5,151 nt of DNA from an uncultured Bacteroidota bacterium (GTDB lineage: Bacteria; Bacteroidota; Bacteroidia; Chitinophagales; Chitinophagaceae), in the NCBI GenBank assembly GCA_903906615.1, contig CAIVKT010000363.1:1-5151 (forward strand). The letters run 5' to 3'. Positions 1 to 5,112 of this stretch are shown piece after piece. The notes below the pieces were generated by a model that saw only the letters and a list, made by a program, of their open reading frames with translations, was not told the origin of the DNA and did not search any database. Made by a program: the position numbers and the translations under genes. Numbering within the stretch: position 1 is the first letter of the stretch; every line of letters begins with the position of its first letter.

Positions 1-29
1 GTGTTCATTAACAATGGACACCCGTTTTT
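1..29. terminator. Candidate terminator hairpin at the left window edge, downstream of hemW
   Basis: Bases 1-9 (GTGTTCATT) pair with 13-21 (AATGGACAC) around a three-base loop, with one T-G wobble at 5/17. On the plus strand the stem is followed by CCG and then five T (25-29). If the bases just left of the window were CGG, the stem would extend to the T tract. On the minus strand the hairpin lies 15 bases past the hemW stop codon, so it could end hemW transcription, but the bases that would form the U tract lie outside the window. It may be bidirectional. The truncation by the window edge keeps confidence low. Confidence 0.4.
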
Positions 30-35
30 ATGTTA

Positions 36-1214
36 CTACTCAACACGCACAAACAGTTCACCCGCTATCCTGTCTGCAAACAGCTTGCCTGCATTGGTCA
101 GTATCAGCTTGCGGCCATCCTGCCGCACCCATTTCTTCTCCTGGAAGAGGTGGCTGCTTTTCTCCACTTCTGTGGCGCAGGTATCATCCCACTCGCGGGC
201 TATACGATCCAGGTCGCAGCCCCACATGGTGCGCAGCGAGGTCATTATATATTCGTTCAGGTGCTGTATGGATGTCAGTTGCTCTTCTTCAAAGACGGGT
301 TTCTGCTCTTTGAGTATAGCGGTAGTGTATTGCGCATTATTGGCCACATTCCACCTGCGGGCAGAGCCATTGAAGGAATGTGCCGATGGCCCTATGCCCA
401 GGTAGTGGTTGCCCCGCCAGTAGTTGGTATTGTGTACGGCGTGCCGCCCCGGCAGGCTCAGGTTGCTGATCTCGTAATGGTCGTACCCCATAGCTGCCGC
501 CTGCTCCATCAGTATCTCGAACTGTGCCGCTGCGCGTTCGGCATCCACGGGTGCTGCTTTTTTGTTGAGTATGGCATATTGCAGCGCTGTCTTTTCCTCC
601 ACAGTAAGGGCATAGGCCGAGAAGTGGGGTATGCGCAGCTCTTTTACTTTAGCGAGGTTCTTCAGCCAGTCTTTATCGGTAAGGCCGGGCGTACCATATA
701 TTAGGTCTATGCTCAGGTTATCAAACCCGGCATCCTGCGCGGCCTTTATGGCGTAGTCCGCTTCTTGTGCATTGTGCGCCCGCTTCATATACAGCAGGTC
801 TTCTTCCCTGAACGATTGCACACCTATACTGAACCGGGATACCGGTGTGCCCCTTAGCGACCGCAGGTATTCTTTACCCAGGTCATCGGGGTTGGCCTCC
901 AGTGTACATTCCTTTATATTCTTTACGGGGTAGTATTTCAGTATAGCATCAAACAGACGGTTGATCTCATCAGCCGATAGCAGCGAGGGCGTGCCTCCTC
1001 CAAAGTAGATCGTTTCCACCGCGGCACCCTGCAGGTAATCGCGCCGCATAGCTATTTCGGCTATCATAGCTTGCAGCAATTCCTCTTTATACTTTAAAGA
1101 GGTGGAAAAATGAAAATTGCAATACACACACGCTTGCTTGCAAAAAGGTATGTGCAGGTAAATACCGGCTGTTTTGGTTTCCTGTGGTTGCTGCGCTGCT
1201 GTTCCTTCCTGCAT
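36..1214 (-). CDS. hemW: HemW, radical SAM heme chaperone (HemN-like family)
   Basis: This is a 392-residue protein when started at the ATG at 1214, close to the family's usual 375-400. The radical SAM cluster motif CX3CX2C is at C25, C29 and C32. It is followed by F34 where true HemN coproporphyrinogen oxidases have a fourth Cys, so this is the HemW branch. Further family blocks are YFGGGTPS (70-77, SAM-binding glycine motif), EANPDDL (106-112), IGVQSF (130-135), the HemW motif HNTNYW (261-266, the HNxxYW pattern linked to heme binding) and GPSAHS (275-280), then a complete C-terminal HemW domain. Known members are cytoplasmic, bind a [4Fe-4S] cluster and heme, and deliver heme to haem enzymes. 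They are often misnamed oxygen-independent coproporphyrinogen III oxidase. The frame stays open to a GTG at 1271, but 1214 is the only ATG before the Cys motif and sits just behind a promoter element. The gene is divergent from the glucosaminidase gene. Function is inferred from family motifs. Confidence 0.93.
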   Translation of the reverse strand: MQEGTAAQQPQETKTAGIYLHIPFCKQACVYCNFHFSTSLKYKEELLQAMIAEIAMRRDYLQGAAVETIYFGGGTPSLLSADEINRLFDAILKYYPVKNIKECTLEANPDDLGKEYLRSLRGTPVSRFSIGVQSFREEDLLYMKRAHNAQEADYAIKAAQDAGFDNLSIDLIYGTPGLTDKDWLKNLAKVKELRIPHFSAYALTVEEKTALQYAILNKKAAPVDAERAAAQFEILMEQAAAMGYDHYEISNLSLPGRHAVHNTNYWRGNHYLGIGPSAHSFNGSARRWNVANNAQYTTAILKEQKPVFEEEQLTSIQHLNEYIMTSLRTMWGCDLDRIAREWDDTCATEVEKSSHLFQEKKWVRQDGRKLILTNAGKLFADRIAGELFVRVE

Positions 1215-1219
1215 TTGCG

Positions 1220-1227
1220 CAAAGGTA
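1220..1227 (-). promoter_or_regulatory. Bacteroidota-type -7 element of hemW
   Basis: Read on the minus strand this is TACCTTTG, an exact match to TAnnTTTG, the -7 element of the Bacteroidota primary sigma factor. The -33 element is poor: a T run at 1251-1255 is 23 bases upstream and no TTTG is present at the usual distance of about 20. The last G of the element is only six bases from the ATG at 1214, so transcription would start at or next to the ATG. This is evidence for the 1214 start, or for a downstream start if the promoter is not real. Confidence 0.55.
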
Positions 1228-1404
1228 GAACAATGAGCGTGTCGGGCGGTAAAAAGGACAATTAGGAACACTGCGCGACTTAATGATAAAGTAACATCAT
1301 TTAATTAATTGATTTTCAATATTTTAAACGTAAAGATTATACAAAAACGACACCTATTTCACTAATTTTAACATATTTTCCTTCCTCCTTTCGGTTCTTT
1401 GCCC

Positions 1405-1412
1405 TATTTTTG
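1405..1412 (+). promoter_or_regulatory. Bacteroidota-type -7 element of the glucosaminidase gene
   Basis: TATTTTTG matches TAnnTTTG exactly. About 20 bases upstream the sequence is TTTTCCTTCC, which has no clear TTG, so the -33 element is weak. The predicted leader is roughly 45-50 bases long. The AT-rich stretch between the two divergent promoters (1228-1404) shows no RNA gene, no ORF with coding character and no repeat other than short AT palindromes such as TTAATTAA at 1301-1308. Confidence 0.55.
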
Positions 1413-1466
1413 CCCTCCCCGTTAAATTTTTTCTCATATTTCTTGACCAGTAAATTGAAACGGATT

Positions 1467-1976
1467 ATGACATTGATCAAAAAGATACTTAGAAGGAAAA
1501 TATTGGTTCTTGGCTTGCTGGCCGTTATGCTTTCTGCCAACGCGCAGAACAAGGCATACATCAACAACCATAAGCTGATCGCCACTGTGCTTTCGGAGCG
1601 CTATGGTATTCCTGCACCGGTTATACTTGCAGTTGCAACCATAGAGTCATCGGGCGGGCAGGGCGCTACTGCCCGTGTGCTCAATAACCACTTTGGTATA
1701 GAAGGCCACAACGGCTTTGTGAACCGCAAGGGCCACAGCAGCAGGTACAAGCAATACGATAATGAGTTTGCCTCTTACATAGACTTCTGCCAGCTCATCA
1801 CCCGCAAGCATTTCTATGCAAAGCTAAAGGGCAACGAAAACTGCAAAGCATGGGTAAAAGCCATCAGCCACGCAGGCTACTCAGAAGTTCCTGAACAATG
1901 GGAACAAAAAGTAATGAGTGTCCTCAACTCCGAAGGATTGAAGAATGCCAGCAGTTTTGGCTTCGCTAAATTGTAA
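1467..1976 (+). CDS. Secreted glucosaminidase-domain protein (GH73-like peptidoglycan hydrolase)
   Basis: The protein has 169 residues from the ATG at 1467. Residues 1-26 form a Sec signal peptide: a basic start (KKILRRK), a hydrophobic core (ILVLGLLAVML) and an AxA-type cleavage site (ANA, before Q27). The rest is one glucosaminidase-like domain. ILAVATIESSGG (53-64) carries the expected catalytic glutamate E60, NNHFGIEG (73-80) is the family's N-[LH]-FGI block, and YKQYDNEFASYIDF (94-107) matches the region where these enzymes have Y/F-rich substrate-cleft residues. Family members cut the GlcNAc-MurNAc linkage of peptidoglycan in the periplasm or outside the cell. There is no LysM, SH3 or other wall-binding domain, so the enzyme is minimal. 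A longer reading from TTG at 1410 is unlikely because that TTG lies inside the promoter element and would bury the signal peptide. The gene appears monocistronic, with its own promoter and terminator. It could also be a phage-like or T9SS-era autolysin, but nothing nearby supports a phage. Confidence 0.85.
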   Translation: MTLIKKILRRKILVLGLLAVMLSANAQNKAYINNHKLIATVLSERYGIPAPVILAVATIESSGGQGATARVLNNHFGIEGHNGFVNRKGHSSRYKQYDNEFASYIDFCQLITRKHFYAKLKGNENCKAWVKAISHAGYSEVPEQWEQKVMSVLNSEGLKNASSFGFAKL

Positions 1977-1995
1977 AAAAATATTTTTTTAAATT

Positions 1996-2030
1996 AAAGG
2001 GATAGTTAACCAACTGTCCCTTTTTTGTTT
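1996..2030 (+). terminator. Strong intrinsic terminator of the glucosaminidase gene
   Basis: Bases 1996-2007 (AAAGGGATAGTT) pair with 2012-2023 (AACTGTCCCTTT) around the loop AACC. All pairs are Watson-Crick except one T-G wobble (2003/2016). A T run follows (2021-2026, then GTTT). It begins 19 bases after the TAA at 1974-1976. It insulates the downstream toxin-antitoxin operon from read-through. Confidence 0.9.
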
Positions 2031-2063
2031 ATTACAATATTGAGTAACTTGCATACATAGTTT

Positions 2064-2078
2064 AAAACAGGCTGTTTT
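2064..2078. promoter_or_regulatory. Perfect palindrome at the antitoxin start, candidate operator
   Basis: AAAACAG-G-CTGTTTT is a perfect inverted repeat with seven-base arms around a single central G. It ends on the second base of the possible TTG start codon at 2077. The adjacent gene encodes a protein with an N-terminal HTH of the antitoxin type, and such antitoxins usually repress their own operon by binding palindromes at the promoter or start. A role as a self-regulatory operator is inferred from position and symmetry. The same bases could also form a small mRNA hairpin. Confidence 0.55.
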
Positions 2079-2757
2079 GTCCCGGAATTTGAATCATATA
2101 ACACATAGCGCAAGCATACCTCAAATAGGTGAGGGCATCTTTTTGACAAAAGATGTGGCTAACATTCTGCGTCTTCCATACCCAAAAGTAAAGCACTGGC
2201 TAAATGAATTTTGGGATAAGCGGTTTACTGACGGTGGGCACTCCTTTGGCGAAAGACAAAATAAAGCTGTGAATTTCTATACCCTGATAGAGTTTTACAC
2301 CTTTTACCAATTGAGGGAGCATGGCTTCAGTGCGCAGCAGATACAAAAAGCATACAAAATTATAGGCAACGATCTGCAAACTAAATACCCGTTCGCGAAT
2401 GATATATTAAGGGTAGATGATAAGCATATATGGTACGAATATCTTGGGGAGTTAATGAAGGTTGATGACAAGAGAAAGTTATACATCAAGCAACTGCTCG
2501 AACCATTTTTGCATAAGATAGATTACAATGCTGATGCCATTGCAGAAAGGTATTTCCCTTTAGGTAAGCAGAAAAAGATAATTGTAGATCCCCAACATCA
2601 GTTTGGCCAGCCAACTGTTTTCGGAACGAACATAAAAGCAAAAACTTTGTATGACCTGCACCAGGGCGGTGAAACAAATGAAAACATAGGGTTTTTATAT
2701 GACCTCTCTGTCGACGATGTAAATGATGCGATCAGTTTCTACTTAAATGCCGCATAA
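2077..2757 (+). CDS. VapB45-like antitoxin: N-terminal HTH plus C-terminal DUF433
   Basis: The 226-residue reading starts at TTG 2077; TTG 2089 is an alternative four codons later. No ATG exists in frame before codon 127, and the frame is closed upstream by TGA at 2041. Residues about 20-50 (GIFLTKDVANILRLPYPKVKHWL) form a MerR-like helix-turn-helix. Residues about 65-96 (VNFYTLIEFY, then LREHGFSAQQIQKAYKII) match the second half of this HTH region seen in VapB45-type antitoxins. Residues about 166-224 are a DUF433 domain, with IVDP (169-172), GQPTVFGTNI (177-186), the G-rich turn, and YDLSVDDVNDAISFYL. The size is close to M. tuberculosis VapB45 (Rv2018, about 239 aa from memory). It should bind and neutralise the downstream PIN-like toxin and bind operator DNA. 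The stop overlaps the toxin start (TAATG), which suggests translational coupling. The gene is AT-rich compared with its flanks. The family call is confident; the exact start is not. Confidence 0.85.
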   Translation: MSRNLNHITHSASIPQIGEGIFLTKDVANILRLPYPKVKHWLNEFWDKRFTDGGHSFGERQNKAVNFYTLIEFYTFYQLREHGFSAQQIQKAYKIIGNDLQTKYPFANDILRVDDKHIWYEYLGELMKVDDKRKLYIKQLLEPFLHKIDYNADAIAERYFPLGKQKKIIVDPQHQFGQPTVFGTNIKAKTLYDLHQGGETNENIGFLYDLSVDDVNDAISFYLNAA

Positions 2758-3176
2758 TGCTTTTTATCTTCGATGAAAACTACCCTAAAAAGCTAAGTGA
2801 GGTTTTAAATCTTTTAGAACAGGGCAACAGGTTAAGCCCGATCGCTGTATCTGTTATTGATGCTATTACCTTTATGGGCAGAAGAGGAGCAACAGACATC
2901 GAGATAATTATTGCCGCTGCCAATAAAGATGCGATCATAATAACCCACGATGCTGATTTCAGAAGGATCAAGCACTACAAACAATTTCTATTGCAGCATA
3001 AAGTAGGGTACATTTACTTTAAAACACCCAAAATGAAAGGTGGTTACCACTATTGGGATATTGTAAAGACCTTTGTTTCGAAATGGGAAGAATTGAAACA
3101 GAACATCTCTCAGGATACACACCCATTTACCTATGAGGTAGGCAAGACAGGAGGAATAAGTAAATGCTCTTTTTAA
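2757..3176 (+). CDS. VapC45-like PIN-domain toxin (DUF5615-like ribonuclease)
   Basis: The protein has 139 residues, close to M. tuberculosis VapC45 (Rv2019, about 138 aa from memory). The ATG at 2757 shares its A with the antitoxin stop. Acidic residues expected for a metal-dependent PIN-like nuclease are present: D6 and E7 in FIFDEN (3-8), D47 and E49 in TDIEII (46-51), and D65 and D67 in THDADF (63-68). This is the order used by the DUF5615 and VapC45 PIN-like group. The segment YIYFKTPKMKGGYHYW (85-100) corresponds to the core strand and following helix start of that group. Relatives act as RNA-cleaving toxins held inactive by the cognate antitoxin; the RNA target here cannot be told from the sequence. 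All visible catalytic positions are intact, so the gene looks functional. The C-terminal tail after about residue 118 is unfamiliar. The stop lies four bases from the stop of the convergent oxidoreductase gene, with no terminator between. Confidence 0.83.
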   Translation: MLFIFDENYPKKLSEVLNLLEQGNRLSPIAVSVIDAITFMGRRGATDIEIIIAAANKDAIIITHDADFRRIKHYKQFLLQHKVGYIYFKTPKMKGGYHYWDIVKTFVSKWEELKQNISQDTHPFTYEVGKTGGISKCSF

Positions 3177-3180
3177 CAAG

Positions 3181-4257
3181 CTACTTACTTTTCCTCTTCG
3201 CCCGCTCATACTGCACCGGCCACTTCATATCATCATAGCCTAGTTCTGCTGCTGCCTTTAACGGGAAGTAAGGATCGCGCAGTAGCTCACGTGCCATAAA
3301 TATAAGGTCGGCCTGGCCATTGGTGAGTATATCTTCGGCCTGTTGCGGTTCTACTATGATGCCTACCGCACCGGTTATGATACCTGTTTTGCGCACAGCC
3401 TCGGCAAAGGGCACCTGGTAATTGGGCTTTGCAGGTATCCTGGCATGGCTCACCACACCGCCCGATGAGCAGTCCATTACATCCACGCCTTTATCTTTTA
3501 CCAGCTCAGCCAGGCGCACAGAGTCGTCTACTGTCCAACCGCCATCGGCCCAGTCGCTGGCCGATATACGCAAAAACAGCGGCAAGTCTGCCGGCCACGC
3601 ACTGCGTATGGCTGCTATTATCTCTAAAAGGAAACGGGTACGGTTTTCAAATGAGCCGCCATATTCATCGGTACGGTGGTTGCTGAGCGGCGAGGTAAAC
3701 TCATTGACGAGGTAGCCATGCGCCCCATGTATCTCTATTACTTCAAAGCCTGCTGCCAATGCCCGTTGCGCTGCAGCTTTAAAAGCAGCTACTATATGCT
3801 GTATCTCGTCCTTTGTAAGTGCTGCGGGATGGCTATAGGTATCAGCAAATGGTATGGCGCTGGGCGCTACCGTTTGCCAGCCACCCTCTTCTGCAGTTAC
3901 CAATTCATTATTCTGCCAGGGTGGCCTCATGCTCGATTTACGGCCCGCATGTGCCAACTGCATACCCGGTACGCTGCCTTGTGCTTTTATGAAATCGGTT
4001 ATTCTTTTTAATGCAGGTATATGCTCGTCCTTCCATATCCCCAGGTCTTGCGGCGAGATACGCCCTTCCGGCACTATCGCAGTTGCTTCTGTGAATACCA
4101 GCCCCGCGCCGCCCACGGCCCTGCTGCCAAGGTGCACAAGGTGCCAGTCATTGGCAAAGCCGTCTTCGCCCGAGTACTCACACATCGGCGATACGACTAT
4201 TCTGTTCTTTAATGTAATGCTCCTGATGGTGATTGGCGAAAAGAGTTTCGGTATCAT
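3181..4257 (-). CDS. namA: Old yellow enzyme family NADPH:flavin oxidoreductase (YqjM/NamA-type ene-reductase)
   Basis: The protein has 358 residues from the ATG at 4257, where the sequence begins MIPKLFSPITIRSITLKNRI as in YqjM (KLFTPITIKDMTLKNRI). It is an FMN TIM-barrel enzyme reducing activated C=C bonds with NADPH. Class markers of the thermophilic-like OYE group are present: C26 and Y28 in PMCEY, Q100 in QLAHAGRK, H177 and H180 in IHGAHGY, Y182, R230, the block SNHRTDEYGGSFENR (192-206) and GRADL/RELLRDP-like ending AREL-LRDP (322-329). R352 in YER matches the arginine finger that YqjM supplies to the neighbouring subunit. Compared with YqjM it has about 15 extra residues after HAGRK (108-130) and ends ERAKRKSK in place of ERGW; the extra loop resembles XenA. 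It lies 13 bases after the lipoprotein stop on the same strand, so they are probably co-transcribed. An upstream GTG/TTG-type start at 4311 would overlap the lipoprotein and is not favoured. The physiological substrate is unknown. Confidence 0.92.
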   Translation of the reverse strand: MIPKLFSPITIRSITLKNRIVVSPMCEYSGEDGFANDWHLVHLGSRAVGGAGLVFTEATAIVPEGRISPQDLGIWKDEHIPALKRITDFIKAQGSVPGMQLAHAGRKSSMRPPWQNNELVTAEEGGWQTVAPSAIPFADTYSHPAALTKDEIQHIVAAFKAAAQRALAAGFEVIEIHGAHGYLVNEFTSPLSNHRTDEYGGSFENRTRFLLEIIAAIRSAWPADLPLFLRISASDWADGGWTVDDSVRLAELVKDKGVDVMDCSSGGVVSHARIPAKPNYQVPFAEAVRKTGIITGAVGIIVEPQQAEDILTNGQADLIFMARELLRDPYFPLKAAAELGYDDMKWPVQYERAKRKSK

Positions 4258-4270
4258 ATAATTGTGCTGA

Positions 4271-5020
4271 TCAGAGTTGGTAATTGATGACCACTGCTTC
4301 TTCTTTAGCATCGGCAGGGTCTATATCTATGCTGAATTGGTTGTTATTCTTCTCGCGGATCATCATACCCGATATATGCAGCAGTTCTTTTCCTTTATCT
4401 GAATTATAGAAAATAAAACCGAAGGGCAGGAATTGTTTCAGTGCGCCCAGTTGCGGGTCTATGCCCTTTACCTTTTCTATCAGGTCTTTCTTATTGTACA
4501 CTATAATGCCATTCTGGTCATTGAGCAATGGTTGCAGGCCATCAAAATTTTTGGCCTGTATACAGCCCACAATATCATCCACCAGCTTGCTTTTGGTAAG
4601 TACCGTATCCAGTTGCTTCAACTGAAAATCTTTTTCTGCCTTCTGGCCATCTGGGTAAAATATGATGGTATGGATCTCCTCATAGCCCACCTGTGTGCCG
4701 GCTATGTGCTTGTAATACTTTACGGCTATGTTTCCGCAGCATAGCGCCGCTATCTTTTGCGATGTATCCAGTGACGGGCTTTTGGTTATTTGCAGCTCTA
4801 TATATCTTTTGGCATCACCCGGCTTGCTTACTGCAAATTTGCATTCGCCGCCGTAAAAATCAGTGATCTCCTTTATGCCGGCCTGCTCTGCTACAGAAGG
4901 CCCTGTGGGCAATGGCGGTTGTGCCACGGTTGCGGGCTTTCTATCGGCTTCCTCATTGCCGCTGTTGCCGCAAGAGGTAAGTACCAGCGCCAGGGCTATA
5001 AAGTATAAGTATGTTTTCAT
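4271..5020 (-). CDS. Uncharacterised lipoprotein
   Basis: The protein has 249 residues from the ATG at 5020, chosen because it starts a textbook signal (MKTYLYFIALALVLTSC) directly behind a good promoter. The lipobox LTSC puts the lipidated cysteine at C17. The next residues, GNSGNEEAD, include acids that could act as a Bacteroidota surface-export signal, but they are not at the classic positions, so location is outer membrane with side undecided. Residues about 30-43 form a Pro-rich linker (VAQPPLPTGPS). The mature part seems to be two alpha/beta segments, about 45-135 and 140-249, with cysteines at C60, C94, C95 and C153. I do not recognise the family. The C-terminal stretch (FIFYNSDKGKELLHISG, 202-218) looks like a beta-rich fold but gives no function. 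It heads a likely two-gene operon with the oxidoreductase gene. Confidence 0.85.
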   Translation of the reverse strand: MKTYLYFIALALVLTSCGNSGNEEADRKPATVAQPPLPTGPSVAEQAGIKEITDFYGGECKFAVSKPGDAKRYIELQITKSPSLDTSQKIAALCCGNIAVKYYKHIAGTQVGYEEIHTIIFYPDGQKAEKDFQLKQLDTVLTKSKLVDDIVGCIQAKNFDGLQPLLNDQNGIIVYNKKDLIEKVKGIDPQLGALKQFLPFGFIFYNSDKGKELLHISGMMIREKNNNQFSIDIDPADAKEEAVVINYQL

Positions 5021-5032
5021 CGTTTTTTTTCA

Positions 5033-5063
5033 CAAATATACTCTTTAAAATTTCTAAGGTCAA
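5033..5063 (-). promoter_or_regulatory. Bacteroidota-type promoter of the lipoprotein-oxidoreductase operon
   Basis: On the minus strand the -7 element is TATATTTG (5040-5033), an exact match to TAnnTTTG. A -33 TTG (5063-5061, part of TTGTTG) is 20 bases upstream, the usual spacing. Both elements fit, making this the best promoter in the window. Transcription would start about 5-6 bases after the element, giving a leader of only about eight bases, mostly the A run at 5030-5023, before the ATG at 5020. Confidence 0.75.
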
Positions 5064-5077
5064 CAAGCCCGGCCCGC

Positions 5078-5110
5078 AAAAAAATACGGCTGCCCGGGTG
5101 GGGCAGCCGT
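5078..5110 (-). terminator. Intrinsic terminator of the upstream minus-strand gene
   Basis: Bases 5086-5095 (ACGGCTGCCC) and 5101-5110 (GGGCAGCCGT) form a perfect ten-pair GC-rich stem with a five-base loop. On the minus strand the stem is followed by A and seven T (5084-5078), the pattern of a rho-independent terminator. On the plus strand it is followed only by CTTTAATA, so termination should be mainly for the minus strand. It begins two bases after the stop of the partial gene at the right edge and lies 15 bases upstream of the -33 element of the lipoprotein promoter. Confidence 0.88.
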
Positions 5111-5112
5111 CT

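Noticed and set aside
30..704. Plus-strand 224-codon open frame
   Set aside because: It is fully antisense to hemW, whose minus-strand frame carries every family motif. The plus reading has no recognisable domain and high C, Y and H content typical of a shadow frame.
1215..1271. N-terminal extension of HemW to a GTG at 1271
   Set aside because: The 19 extra residues (MFLIVLFTARHAHC...) look like a chance hydrophobic stretch, HemW is cytoplasmic, and the -7 promoter element lies inside this extension.
1337..1585. Minus-strand 82-codon open frame across the intergenic region
   Set aside because: It overlaps the glucosaminidase signal peptide in antisense, contains lysine and asparagine-rich low-complexity sequence from AT-rich DNA, and has no supporting context.
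2040..2066. Promoter for the toxin-antitoxin operon with -33 TTG (2040-2042) and TAGTTTAA (2058-2065)
   Set aside because: The -7 match is only TA and TT, and the spacing of 15 is too short. The alternative with TTG 2049-2051 and CTGTTTTG has correct spacing but lacks TA. Neither is good enough to annotate.
3854..4261. Plus-strand 135-codon open frame, and others at 3422-3715 and 3676-4011
   Set aside because: All are antisense to the old yellow enzyme gene, which is supported along its full length by conserved motifs.
4267..4274. CTGATCAG palindrome between lipoprotein and oxidoreductase genes
   Set aside because: Eight bases are expected by chance in a window this size and it contains the lipoprotein stop codon.
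4258..4311. Oxidoreductase start at 4311
   Set aside because: It would overlap the lipoprotein coding region by 41 bases, and its 18 extra residues have no counterpart at the conserved KLFSPITI start.
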